From Clostridia bacterium (GTDB taxonomy: Bacteria; Bacillota; Clostridia; Oscillospirales; SIG627), in NCBI GenBank assembly GCA_017414535.1, contig JAFQMA010000054.1, positions 1-35,062 of the forward strand: 35,062 nucleotides of DNA. The letters run 5' to 3'. The notes under the pieces were generated by a model. The model saw only the letters and a list, made by a program, of their open reading frames with translations. It made no database searches and was not told where the DNA came from. Below, one piece after another: positions 22,888 to 30,348 of this stretch (position 1 is its first letter; every line of letters begins with the position of its first letter). Both the position numbers and the translations under genes were made by a program.

Positions 22888-24009
22888 ATGACGTCCTACA
22901 ACCGCGCCTTTGCCGCCGTCGATCTTACGGCCATCCAAGGCAATTTTGACACCCTTTCCGCCCTTCTTCCCCGCGAGACGAAAAAGCTCTGCGTGGTGAA
23001 GGCCGACGGCTACGGACACGGTGCCGTCCCTGTGGCAAGAGCTCTTCAAGGCCGTGCGGACTATTTCGCCGTGGCCTGTCTTGAGGAGGCCCTCACCCTG
23101 CGGGAGGCTCAGATCCGTGAGCCCATCCTCATTCTGTCCTATACCCACCCCTCTCTCTTCCCCGCGCTCATCGAAAAGGAGATCTGTGCCACGGTCTATA
23201 CCGAGGAGGATGCCATCGCCCTGTCCCACGCGGCGGAGCGCATGGGAAAATGCGCCCTGTGCCACGTGAAGGTGGATACGGGCATGGGCAGAGTGGGCTT
23301 TTCTCCCACAAAGGAATCTGCCGATGCGGTCGCCCGCATCAAATCTCTCCCCTCCCTTTGGGTGGAGGGACTGTTTTCCCATCTGGCCCGCGCCGACGAG
23401 GTGGATAAGACCTCCGCGCGGGAGCAGATCGCCCTGTTTGACGGCTTTCTTGCCCTCTTGGAGGAGCGCGGCGCCCGCCCCGCCCTGTGCCACCTGCTGA
23501 ACAGCGCGGGCGTCATTGAGGGTCTCCCCCCCTACGATATGTGCCGCTTCGGCATCGCCCTCTATGGCCTTACCCCCTCGGAGGAGGTCACCCTTCCCCA
23601 AGGGATCCGCCCCGCCATGTCCCTGAAAAGCCACGTGATCCACCTGAAAAAAGTGCCCCAAGGCTTCCCCGTGGGCTACGGGCAGATCTGGCGCGCCCCG
23701 AGGGAGAGCGTCGTTGCCACCGTGTCCATCGGCTATGCGGACGGCGTACGCCGGGATCTGACGGGCAAGGGCGAGGTGCTGATCCGCGGCCGTCGCCTTC
23801 CCATCGTGGGCAAGATCTGTATGGATCAGCTCATGGTGGATGCCACGACCCTTCCCGATATTTCCGTGGACGACGAGGTCACCCTCTTCGGCCGTGACGG
23901 AGACGCCACCCTTCCCGTAGAGGAATACGCCGCCCGATGCCACAGCTTCAATTACGAGGCCGTCTGCGCCGTCCTTCCCCGCGTGACGCGCGTCTATAGG
24001 GAAAAATAA
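22888..24009 (+). CDS. alr: Alanine racemase
   Basis: 373 residues, PLP enzyme that makes D-alanine from L-alanine for the cell wall. N-terminal barrel with Lys38 in CVVKADGYGHG, then KVDTGMGRVGF, HLLNSAG and RFGIALYG. The C-terminal beta domain carries the second catalytic region VGYGQIW plus VSIGYADG and GKICMDQLMVDAT. Ribosome site AGGCAGGG overlaps the end of dat. Together with dat it forms a two-gene D-alanine/D-glutamate unit ended by the hairpin at 24026. Confidence 0.96.
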   Translation: MTSYNRAFAAVDLTAIQGNFDTLSALLPRETKKLCVVKADGYGHGAVPVARALQGRADYFAVACLEEALTLREAQIREPILILSYTHPSLFPALIEKEICATVYTEEDAIALSHAAERMGKCALCHVKVDTGMGRVGFSPTKESADAVARIKSLPSLWVEGLFSHLARADEVDKTSAREQIALFDGFLALLEERGARPALCHLLNSAGVIEGLPPYDMCRFGIALYGLTPSEEVTLPQGIRPAMSLKSHVIHLKKVPQGFPVGYGQIWRAPRESVVATVSIGYADGVRRDLTGKGEVLIRGRRLPIVGKICMDQLMVDATTLPDISVDDEVTLFGRDGDATLPVEEYAARCHSFNYEAVCAVLPRVTRVYREK

Positions 24010-24025
24010 AGCTCAGCCCGCATAA

Positions 24026-24055
24026 AAAAACCGCCCGAGGGGCGGTTTTTCTTTT
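24026..24055. terminator. Terminator between convergent alr and the ABM gene
   Basis: ACCGCCC-ga-GGGGCGGT-type stem flanked by A7 on the left and T5 on the right. It can serve alr on the plus strand and the gene ending at 24062 on the minus strand. Confidence 0.85.
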
Positions 24056-24061
24056 CTCTTT

Positions 24062-24349
24062 TTACAGAATGCGAAGGGCGTGCTCTTCCGTATATTTCTC
24101 CACGATCTCCAGGAGCTTGGGGATATGGGGTGCCTTCATGTGCACCTCCTGATGGGCGCGGCTTTCCCATTCCTCAAAGAGGAGCACCGTATCGGCATCC
24201 TCCGCAGAAAAATAATAGTCGTACAGAATGCAGCCCTCCTCGGCACGGATGGCGGCCTGCACGCCGCTTTCCGCCACGGCGCGGACGAATTCCTCGGCCA
24301 TGCCGGGCCTTGCCTTATAGGTCACGGTCAATAAAAAGCTCTCTTTCAC
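24062..24349 (-). CDS. ABM-domain protein (putative quinol monooxygenase, YgiN-like)
   Basis: 95 residues. A single antibiotic-biosynthesis-monooxygenase ferredoxin-like domain: FLLTVTYKARPGMAEEFVRAV, EEGCILYDYYFSAED, VLLFEEWESRAHQEVHM and a final helix with IPKLLEIV. Such small dimeric proteins act on quinones or haem-like compounds; the substrate here is unknown. The start is GTG, overlapping the stop of the upstream QueG-like gene as GTGA, with AAAGGAG 7 bases before. The overlap indicates translational coupling. Confidence 0.85.
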   Translation of the reverse strand: MKESFLLTVTYKARPGMAEEFVRAVAESGVQAAIRAEEGCILYDYYFSAEDADTVLLFEEWESRAHQEVHMKAPHIPKLLEIVEKYTEEHALRIL

Positions 24350-25149
24350 GTTTCTTCTCCTTTTACGCTTAAATTTTTCTCTATGATCTCCCTACCCCGC
24401 CAGGAAAAGGCGCGGCAGGCAAATTCCTCCTCGGGAAGGGCGGCGTGCTCGGGCAAAAGGGACTCCAGCCGATCCTTCAAAAAATAGGGAATGGGGGTCA
24501 CCTCGGCCTTCCGATTCATGGGGCAGACCGTCTGACAAAGGTCACAGCCCCAACGGTAGGGGCCCCTTCGGATCAGAGCGTCCTCCTCAGGGGTACGCTT
24601 CTTTTTTTGGGTCAGGTGCGACAGGCACTCCTCCCTTTTTCCCTCCCTCAGAGCGGCGGTGGGACAGGCGCGGGCGCAGGCGCCGCAACGGAGGCACTCC
24701 CCCTCCTTCACCGCAGGCGCGGGTGCGATGGGGCGAGAAAGCAGGATCGCCCCGATAAACACGTAGGAGCCGTACCTCGGATGGATCAAAAGCCCGTTGT
24801 CCCCCAAAACGCCGAGCCCCGCACGGGCGGCACAAAGCCTCTCCTGCAGGGGCGAGGTATCCGCCAAAAGGGCAAAGCCGAGGGCTTCTCCCCTCTCCTC
24901 AAGATACCCCTTCAGCCTTTCGGATAATTCCTTCACAAAGCCGTGATAATCCAGCGGACGGGCGTAGTAGGAGAGATTGGTGGGCGCCTCCCCCGCAAAA
25001 TATGGCATGAGAAAAAGCACCGCGCTTTCCACGCGGCCCATACGTTCCTCCAAGCGAGAAAGCCTTTTTTCATCGGAAAAGACCAGCTCCCGCCGCAACA
25101 GCTCCCCGAAGCAGTCGATCCCCTCCGCACGCAAAAATTCTCCGATCAT
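24346..25149 (-). CDS. QueG-like (epoxyqueuosine reductase family) Fe-S protein, short form
   Basis: 267 residues. The N-terminal cobalamin-binding-type domain (DUF1730) includes the active-site context LLADTSPLQER with Asp97 and ARAGLGVLGDNGLLI. A two-cluster ferredoxin domain follows: CLRCGACARACP (152-162) and CDLCQTVCPMN (202-209), plus Cys175. QueG completes queuosine in tRNA, but the usual C-terminal HEAT-like part of about 100 residues is missing here, so specificity may differ. TAGGAGGG lies before the ATG. It has its own promoter overlapping the end of terL and is coupled to the ABM gene. Confidence 0.8.
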   Translation of the reverse strand: MIGEFLRAEGIDCFGELLRRELVFSDEKRLSRLEERMGRVESAVLFLMPYFAGEAPTNLSYYARPLDYHGFVKELSERLKGYLEERGEALGFALLADTSPLQERLCAARAGLGVLGDNGLLIHPRYGSYVFIGAILLSRPIAPAPAVKEGECLRCGACARACPTAALREGKREECLSHLTQKKKRTPEEDALIRRGPYRWGCDLCQTVCPMNRKAEVTPIPYFLKDRLESLLPEHAALPEEEFACRAFSWRGREIIEKNLSVKGEET

Positions 25150-25166
25150 AGTGCCCTCCTACCACA

Positions 25167-25195
25167 AGTGTAGCAAGGCGCGGCGAAAAAGTCAA
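25167..25195 (-). promoter_or_regulatory. Sigma-A promoter of the QueG-like gene
   Basis: Minus strand TTGACT (25190-25195), 17 bases, TACACT (25167-25172). The -35 directly abuts the terL stop codon. Confidence 0.75.
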
Positions 25196-26566
25196 TTATT
25201 TCTTCATGAAATCAAGATACTCCTCCCGCCCCGACCTGCCGTAAAATTCACGGAGCAGATCCCAAGGCGCTTCCTCCTCCGCTAAAGGCGCCGTGGGCAA
25301 AAAGGGCAGAGAAGACAGTCCGTAACGCAGGGCATCGGGGGCGTGGGTCAGCTCGTGGGGCGTCAGCGCGGCATCCTCGGCGCTGTGACTGTCAAAGGTC
25401 AGCCGCGGCAGGGTGCGAATGAGGTTTTTGCAATTGGGAAAAATGGTGAGATAGGGCACCCCCTCCGCCCCCTCGGCCCGTAAAAATTCCCGCACCCTGC
25501 GCCAGCCGGGAATGCGGGCGTTATCGGCGGGGCAAAGTCCCTTCACCCCGCCCGCGCGGAGGATATCAAAGCCCGTTTTGCCCCCGTCCTGACGGCGCCC
25601 TCCCAGATCGGGCGAGGCGGCAAGGTAGCGCACGTCCTCCTCCCCCACGAGGGCGCGAATACGCCGCGCCGCCTCCGACAGCACCAGATCCGACTCGTAC
25701 AGCTCCCGATAGACCACGAGCCTGCTTCGATCGGGGGGATAGGCAAATAAAAGACAGCAGGTCATGTCAAGACCGTAGTCCAAGGCGCCGAAGCGGAGCC
25801 AGCCTTTTGGGATCTCAAAGGGCTCTGCCACGTGGCGGGCACGGTCAAATTCCGTAAAATACTGCCCCTCAAAGGCATCCCAATCCCCCTCCAGCATGGC
25901 GCGGCGGCGCAGAGGCGGCAGATTCTCCAGCGTGCGCACGTATTCGGGGTTTTCGCTCATGAGATAGCGGTTATCGTACACCGTGGAGGGGATGAAAACG
26001 TAATCCTCCGCCCGCTCCCCGCCGCGGTAATCCCGATCGATAAAAAGCCTCTTCACCCACGCGTGCCCTACCCCGCCGGGGTTGCAGGTAAAGTACATCC
26101 GCGGCACGAAGGGCTTCTTCAGGCGGCCGTAAAGGCGACAGCATTCCGTCATGGCGTAATACTGGCTTTCCGTAAATTGGGTGGCCTCCTCCATGCCGAT
26201 GACCTCGTAGGACTGCCCCTGATACTGCAAAACGTCCGCCTCCTCGTTTAGATAGCCCAGCTTGATGCGCGAGCCCGAGGGAAAGGTAAATTCCTTGGTG
26301 GAATCCCGATAGGTGGCAATGCCCTTCAGCCAATGGCGCAGGGGATTGATGTGATTTTCCCTCAGCTCGGGAAAGGTGCGGCGGAGCAGCAATATCTGGA
26401 TCCCCGGGTAATTCAGGGCCAAAAGCACCAGCTTTGCCCGCATGGCAAAGCTCTTCCCGCCCCCGCGGGCCCCTCCGTAGGCGATCCTTCGGGCGTGGGC
26501 CATAAAAAAAGCCTCCTGCGGGGGAAAGGGACGGAGGCTGTTTAGCAGTTTTTCCGTTGGATTCAT
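25196..26566 (-). CDS. Phage-type terminase large subunit, orphan
   Basis: 456 residues, a full-length terminase motor. Walker A YGGARGGGKS (about 30-39), Walker B and catalytic acids in YEVIGMEEATQF (120-131), and the coupling motif YFTCNPGG (158-165). The C-terminal RNase H-like nuclease has the three expected acids: ALDYGLD (Asp263), AASPDLGG (Asp320) and HAPDALRYGL (Asp411). All catalytic features are present, so the gene does not look decayed. AAGGAG precedes the ATG. No portal, capsid, protease, tail, integrase or lysis gene is nearby; the only other phage-like gene is the small subunit at 28052. The divergent thiT promoter begins 12 bases beyond its start codon. Confidence 0.9.
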   Translation of the reverse strand: MNPTEKLLNSLRPFPPQEAFFMAHARRIAYGGARGGGKSFAMRAKLVLLALNYPGIQILLLRRTFPELRENHINPLRHWLKGIATYRDSTKEFTFPSGSRIKLGYLNEEADVLQYQGQSYEVIGMEEATQFTESQYYAMTECCRLYGRLKKPFVPRMYFTCNPGGVGHAWVKRLFIDRDYRGGERAEDYVFIPSTVYDNRYLMSENPEYVRTLENLPPLRRRAMLEGDWDAFEGQYFTEFDRARHVAEPFEIPKGWLRFGALDYGLDMTCCLLFAYPPDRSRLVVYRELYESDLVLSEAARRIRALVGEEDVRYLAASPDLGGRRQDGGKTGFDILRAGGVKGLCPADNARIPGWRRVREFLRAEGAEGVPYLTIFPNCKNLIRTLPRLTFDSHSAEDAALTPHELTHAPDALRYGLSSLPFLPTAPLAEEEAPWDLLREFYGRSGREEYLDFMKK

Positions 26567-26578
26567 GGTTTTTTCTCC

Positions 26579-26607
26579 TTGACAAATGAAACAAATAGGA
26601 TTATGAT
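26579..26607 (+). promoter_or_regulatory. Sigma-A promoter of thiT-thiN
   Basis: TTGACA (26579-26584), 17 bases, TATGAT (26602-26607). It lies between the terL start codon (minus strand) and the TPP riboswitch. Confidence 0.88.
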
Positions 26608-26610
26608 AGG

Positions 26611-26705
26611 GCTACGCACAAGAGCGGAAAAAACAGGGGTGCTACGGCTGAGACGCAGACATGCGAACCCTTCAACCTGAGATGGATAATACCGGCGTAG
26701 GGAGT
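26611..26705 (+). ncRNA. TPP riboswitch (thi-box)
   Basis: Conserved core: ACAGGGGTGC, GGCTGAGA, ACCCTTC, AACCTGA and GATAATACCGGCGTAGGGA in order. Stem P1 pairs CTACGC (26612-26617) with GCGTAG (26695-26700). It binds thiamine pyrophosphate and is followed by a terminator hairpin, so it should switch thiT-thiN off when TPP is plentiful. Confidence 0.97.
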
Positions 26706-26724
26706 TTTAAAAAACAGATTCGCG

Positions 26725-26758
26725 TTCGCACGGGACCTCCGTCCTGTGCGAATTTTTT
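26725..26758 (+). terminator. Riboswitch-controlled terminator
   Basis: TTCGCACGGGAC-ctcc-GTCCTGTGCGAA (12 bp, one G-T pair) followed by T6, between the TPP aptamer and the thiT ribosome site. Confidence 0.9.
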
Positions 26759-26774
26759 ATAAGGAGTGCTTTTC

Positions 26775-27434
26775 TTGACGATCTCAAAAACCAAAAAGCT
26801 GGTCACCTCGGCCATGCTCATTGCACTGGGTGTGGGTCTTTCCCTCATTGCGGAATGGATCCCCTTCCTGAATCTGCCCTTCGGCGGCACCGTTACCCCC
26901 GCCTCCCTTCTTCCCTTGGTGCTGATCTCCTATCTCTACGGTGTGCGCTGGGGTCTGGGCGCGGGCTTCGTCTATGCCCTCTTTCAGATGGCCATCGGCT
27001 TCCGTACCGTGTCGGGTCTCTTTCTGCCCGATTCGGATGCCTATATGGGCTCTCTGTGGATCGCCCTTGCCATCCTTCTCATCGACTATCTTTTCGCCTT
27101 CACCGCCGTGGGTCTGGGCGGCATATTCCGCGGCAAGCTCCGCCCTGCCTTTGCTCTGGTATGGGGCAGTATTTTGGGCTGTGCCCTGTGCTATCTCTTC
27201 CACGTGCTGTCGGGCGCCATCTTCTACGGCGCTTGGGCGGAATGGTTCTTTACGGAAAGCGCCGCCAAGGACCTTGCCCTCTCCGCATGGGTCATGAGGA
27301 CCTTCTCGGGTGCGGGCCTTGCCACGGTGTATTCCCTTGTGTATAACGGCCTTTATATGCTGCCCGAAACGGTCATTACCGCCTTGGCGGCCGTGGCCGT
27401 CAGCCGCCTTTCCATGGTGAAAAAGGCCTTATGA
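26775..27434 (+). CDS. thiT: Thiamine ECF transporter S component ThiT
   Basis: 219 residues, about six membrane helices; binds thiamine and passes it to the ECF motor. Family motifs: GGTVTPASLLPLVLISYLYG, WGLGAGFVYALFQ, the FHVLSGAIFYGAWAE segment with the His and Trp that line the ThiT pocket, and SLVYNGLYMLPE with the ligand-contacting Tyr and Asn. The start is TTG at 26775, 8 bases after AAGGAG. A GTG at 26766 overlaps that ribosome site and is unlikely. Controlled by the TPP riboswitch and overlapping thiN by 4 bases (ATGA). Confidence 0.95.
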   Translation: MTISKTKKLVTSAMLIALGVGLSLIAEWIPFLNLPFGGTVTPASLLPLVLISYLYGVRWGLGAGFVYALFQMAIGFRTVSGLFLPDSDAYMGSLWIALAILLIDYLFAFTAVGLGGIFRGKLRPAFALVWGSILGCALCYLFHVLSGAIFYGAWAEWFFTESAAKDLALSAWVMRTFSGAGLATVYSLVYNGLYMLPETVITALAAVAVSRLSMVKKAL

Positions 27435-28051
27435 CAAAGCACGATTCGGGCGTATGCCACGTGGTGGGCGCAGGGGATTTTGACCCCGCCCTTCTCCGTT
27501 TACGGGAAAACGATCTGCTCATCGCCGCCGACGGCGGCCTGAAGGCGCTGACCGCCGCGGGGCTCACGCCCCATCGGATCCTCGGCGATATGGATTCTCT
27601 GGGCTTTGTGCCCCATGGGGATAACGTCACCCTCCTCCCCAAGGAAAAGGACGTCACCGATCTGCTTGCCGCCGCCGAGGAGGGAAAAAAACGGGGCTAC
27701 CGCCGCTTCCTCTTTTACGGCGCCCTGGGCGGCCGTCGCTTCTCCCATTCTCTGGCCAATCTCTCCCTGCTTCTGGGACTTTGCAAGGAAGGGCTGGAGG
27801 GAAGTCTCATGGATCCCCTTTGCACCGTCACCTGCCTTGGCAAGGGCTGCTACCGCCCCGTCAAGAGCGGCGGCTATTTTTCCCTCTTTGCCGCCATCGA
27901 AGGCACCGTTCTCTCCGTAGAAGGCGCAAAATACGAGCTTCGTGAACACACCCTCTCCCCCACCTTTGCTTTGGGGGTCAGCAACGAGGGAAACGAGGCC
28001 ACCCGCATCACCGTTCACCGGGGCTTCGCCTTTTTGGTGCTGGATGCCTGA
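27431..28051 (+). CDS. thiN: Thiamine pyrophosphokinase
   Basis: 206 residues; turns imported thiamine into TPP with ATP. Motifs: IAADGGLKAL, ILGDMDSLG, KEKDVTDLLAA and SGGYFSLFA near the thiamine pocket of the C-terminal beta domain, with LSPTFALGVSNEG late in the chain. The usual G-x-R-x-D-H motif appears as GGRRFSHSLANL: Ser stands where Asp is normally found. The start overlaps the thiT stop, so the two are translationally coupled and share the riboswitch. The stop codon touches the stop codon of the opposing terS gene with no gap and no terminator between. Confidence 0.93.
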   Translation: MTKHDSGVCHVVGAGDFDPALLRLRENDLLIAADGGLKALTAAGLTPHRILGDMDSLGFVPHGDNVTLLPKEKDVTDLLAAAEEGKKRGYRRFLFYGALGGRRFSHSLANLSLLLGLCKEGLEGSLMDPLCTVTCLGKGCYRPVKSGGYFSLFAAIEGTVLSVEGAKYELREHTLSPTFALGVSNEGNEATRITVHRGFAFLVLDA

Positions 28052-28447
28052 TCACTCCGCCCAAAGGGTGCAAACGCCAAGATCGCCGCTGTCCCCCTCC
28101 TCATCGCCGCCGTCGCGGTAATGGGAGAAATTGGCGGTCAAAAACACCTTGGCCCCTTGGAAGCTCTCCTTGGAAAAAAGCCCCTCCTCCGCCTCCTCTT
28201 CGATCCTTAAAAGCGCTCGGGAAACCAGCGCTTTTATTTTTTCGTCCTCAAAGCCGTAAAGCTCCTCCCTGCGGGAAAGCCCCAGTGCCAGCGCCAGCCC
28301 CGTCACCGTAGCGGGCACCCGCTCATACTGCACTGCCCCGTCCCGTCCCACCACGGGCCGCCCCTCACCGTCCTTTTTCACCCGTCTGCGCGAGGCAAAA
28401 TACCCCTCGATACACAAGGCCACCTCCCGCGTTTTCCGTTTTCTCAT
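28052..28447 (-). CDS. P22 gp3-like terminase small subunit, orphan
   Basis: 131 residues. The segment RVPATVTGLALALGLSRREELYGFED matches the helix-turn-helix-like core of gp3-type DNA-packaging proteins, and ALLRIEEEAEEGLFSKESFQGAKVFLTANF matches the following oligomerisation helices ending in the A-x-F-L-x-x-N-F motif. Small subunits recognise the packaging site and load the large subunit. The ATG at 28447 has GGAAGGAGG upstream; the longer frame to 28534 has no ribosome site. The acidic tail (DGGDEEGDSGD) is unusual. It lies on the same strand as, and upstream of, terL, but thiT-thiN sit between them in the opposite direction. Confidence 0.75.
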   Translation of the reverse strand: MRKRKTREVALCIEGYFASRRRVKKDGEGRPVVGRDGAVQYERVPATVTGLALALGLSRREELYGFEDEKIKALVSRALLRIEEEAEEGLFSKESFQGAKVFLTANFSHYRDGGDEEGDSGDLGVCTLWAE

Positions 28448-28540
28448 GCTCTCCCCCTCCTTCCTGTTTCCCTTTTTTCTTTCCAAAAGCCTACCACACC
28501 CCCACCGTGACACGCAATGACCACCCTTCCCCACGCCGAA

Positions 28541-28566
28541 AAAAGGAGAGGCCCCCTCTCCTTTTG
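28541..28566 (+). terminator. Terminator upstream of terS, facing the plus strand
   Basis: AAAAGGAGAG-gcccc-CTCTCCTTTT then GCTTTT. No terminator was seen between thiN and this point, so plus-strand transcripts of thiT-thiN may continue antisense through terS and stop here. Confidence 0.65.
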
Positions 28567-28572
28567 CTTTTA

Positions 28573-28601
28573 TTGACTTTTTCCCGAAATTGTACTATGA
28601 T
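28573..28601 (+). promoter_or_regulatory. Sigma-A promoter of the 28644 gene
   Basis: TTGACT (28573-28578), 17 bases, TATGAT (28596-28601), 42 bases before the start codon. Confidence 0.8.
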
Positions 28602-28643
28602 GGAGAAAACGTTATACCAAAGGAAAGCGGAAAGGAGAACGCC

Positions 28644-29318
28644 ATGAGGTCCATACGAAAGCTACCCTATATTTTGGCACTGGTGCTGACGGTGCCGGCC
28701 CTCCTTTGCACCTTCCTCGGCGTGGCGTGGTATTCCGACGAGCGGGGTCTCTTCCTGCAGTGGGGACTGAACGTAGGCACCAAAAACGGCCTCTTCTCCA
28801 CCCTGTCCGATCTGGTCTTTACCCTGGCTCCCGTGTTCTCCCTTATCGCGCTGGTCTTTCTCCCTCAGGTAGGGAAAAAGGGCGCCCGCTTCTGCCTCGT
28901 TTTGCAAAGCGTGCCCACCGCCCTGTACGCTCTCATGGAGCTGATCCTCTTTCTCACCGTGAAGGAGGGGCATTTTTCCCTGGTGATCACCTATTGCCTG
29001 ATCCTGGTGGTGGCCGCCCTGGCGGTGGCCTCGGCCTTTCTCCCCGATCTGTGGGACTTGGCGGAAAGGGCGGCACTGGCGTACGTGGCCATGGAAGTGT
29101 TGCTTGTCATTTTGAGCCTTGCCTTCGGCACCAAGCTCTCCACCTTTGTGTTTTCCCAGCTGCTGCCCATCAGTAAGCTCTCCACCCTGCGGGTGACCTA
29201 CGTGGTCATTTCCATGCTGGTCTATTTTCTCTCCTACGCCCTTGCCCTCTTTTTCCGCCTCCGCGCCACACCGCCGCGCCCCCGCGAGGACGAAGCCTCC
29301 GAAGCCGAAGCCCAATAG
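28644..29318 (+). CDS. Six-helix membrane protein of unknown function
   Basis: 224 residues with about six membrane helices: LPYILALVLTVPALLCTFLG, LVFTLAPVFSLIALVFLP, LQSVPTALYALMELILFLTV, VITYCLILVVAALAVASAFL, LAYVAMEVLLVILSLAFG and VVISMLVYFLSYALALFF. Short loops and a charged tail (PPRPREDEASEAEAQ). The ATG at 28644 has AAAGGAG 6 bases upstream. Single-gene unit with its own promoter and terminator. No family recognised. Confidence 0.8.
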   Translation: MRSIRKLPYILALVLTVPALLCTFLGVAWYSDERGLFLQWGLNVGTKNGLFSTLSDLVFTLAPVFSLIALVFLPQVGKKGARFCLVLQSVPTALYALMELILFLTVKEGHFSLVITYCLILVVAALAVASAFLPDLWDLAERAALAYVAMEVLLVILSLAFGTKLSTFVFSQLLPISKLSTLRVTYVVISMLVYFLSYALALFFRLRATPPRPREDEASEAEAQ

Positions 29319-29322
29319 CACC

Positions 29323-29348
29323 ACAGCCTCCCACGGGAGGCTGTTTTT
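29323..29348 (+). terminator. Terminator of the six-helix membrane protein gene
   Basis: ACAGCCTCCC-ac-GGGAGGCTGT followed by TTTTTCT, 4 bases after the stop codon. Confidence 0.85.
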
Positions 29349-29351
29349 CTG

Positions 29352-29537
29352 TTGCGGGGCTTTTCTTGGGAGGCGCTTTTTTCATGGAAAACCCTTTTTC
29401 TTGGGAGAGGCTTTTTCGGCAAAAAGCAGCCTTCCCCGGTGGGGGAAGGTGGCACGGCAAAGCCGTGACGGATGAGGTCGCCATGGATCCCAAACCCTCC
29501 CCAAAAACCTTTGGTGTTTTTCTATTTTTATTAAAAA
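29352..29537 (+). repeat. Element C copy 3, interrupted by element B
   Basis: Begins like copy 2 (CTTGGGAGAGGCTTTTT-cggc-AAAAAGC). At 29429 it switches to element B (GCCTTCCCCGG to GGATGAGGTCGCC, to about 29482) and then resumes with CCCAAACCCTCCCCAAAAACCTTT, matching the downstream half of copy 2. This looks like one element inserted into another. Confidence 0.65.
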
Positions 29538-29540
29538 AAG

Positions 29541-29693
29541 AGGCCTTTCCGAAATTCGGAAAGGCTTCCTTAACGTTTGCGAAGCAAACACATCACTTGC
29601 CCGAAAGGGCAAACATCACGGCGGCTGTGCCGCCACATCACGCGGGCATTCGCCCGTGCTTCACTGAAAAAGGAGCCCTTCGGCTCCTTTTTT
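29541..29693. repeat. Mini-hairpin chain (element A), copy 4
   Basis: Stems in order: GCCTTTCCGA pair, GTTTGC-gaa-GCAAAC, TTGCCC-gaaa-GGGCAA, GGCGG-ctgtg-CCGCC, GCGGGC-attc-GCCCGT-type, and GGAGCC-ctt-cGGCTCC plus T6. Linkers acatcac recur between stems. The fourth stem is fully paired here whereas copy 2 has a weak version. Confidence 0.75.
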
Positions 29694-30348
29694 GCCTTCC
29701 CCGGAGGGGGAAGGGGGACCGCTTGCGGTGGATGAGGCGTTAGCGACAGATTTATTTTTTGTATCTTTCTGTCATAAAACAGTTTGGGTGGAGAGGCTCC
29801 CTCCGGGAGGGAGCTGGCACCGAAGGTGACTAAAGGAGCACGCGCACGAAGGAGCGTAGTGCTATATTGCTACACACGCAGGCTCCTTCCACCACATCCG
29901 TGGTCCCCCTCCCTCTCAGAGGGAGGCTTGCTCGATCGCCCTTTGTATGTAAACAGGAAGATACAAAGCAAAATTTGTTACGTTGCGGCGGGAGCAAGCC
30001 CCCGCCCTACCGTGGAGATTTGTCTTGTTTTTTTATAGGAGGGGTCAGGGTGCAGACTTGCTGCTAACGCCTCCTCCTTCCCCCGACCGGGAAGGCGACG
30101 CTCGCCCGGGATGTTGATATTTTTTGTTACAAACAGACCCGAACGGGGTGTTGGGGTGCGCCGCAGGCGAATGGGTGAGTGTGAGTTTGTCTCACCATAC
30201 CCCGCAGGCGGACCGTCGGGGACGCCGGTCCCTACAGTCAAAATTTGTTTTGGTATACAATAGAAAGGGGCAAAGTGCACACCGTTACGCGGCGGGAGCA
30301 AGCCCCCGCCCTATAGCGACTCGTTTTGTAACAATTGTGCTTCAATGA
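29694..30348. repeat. Non-coding repeat island
   Basis: Begins with a short element B (29694-29749, GCCTTCCCCGGAGGGGG to GGTGGATGAGG). Next is GGCTCCCTCCGGGAGGGAGC with a GGCACCGAAGGTGAC tail (29795-29835) and a facing CCTCCCTCtcaGAGGGAGG (29909-29927). The palindrome GGCGGGAGCAAGCCCCCGCC occurs twice (about 29987-30006 and 30291-30310). A GACCGTCGGGGACGCCGGTC stretch lies near 30209-30228. CAAAATTTGTT occurs near both copies of the GGCGGGAGC palindrome. No open frame with a ribosome site or family motif was found. Confidence 0.65.

Noticed and set aside
25196..28447. Ordinary prophage
   Set aside because: No integrase, portal, capsid, tail, lysis or repressor genes, and the interval between the terminase genes holds thiamine metabolism genes.
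28448..28534. N-terminal extension of the small terminase subunit
   Set aside because: The extra residues precede the ribosome site at 28450-28465 and do not resemble the family.
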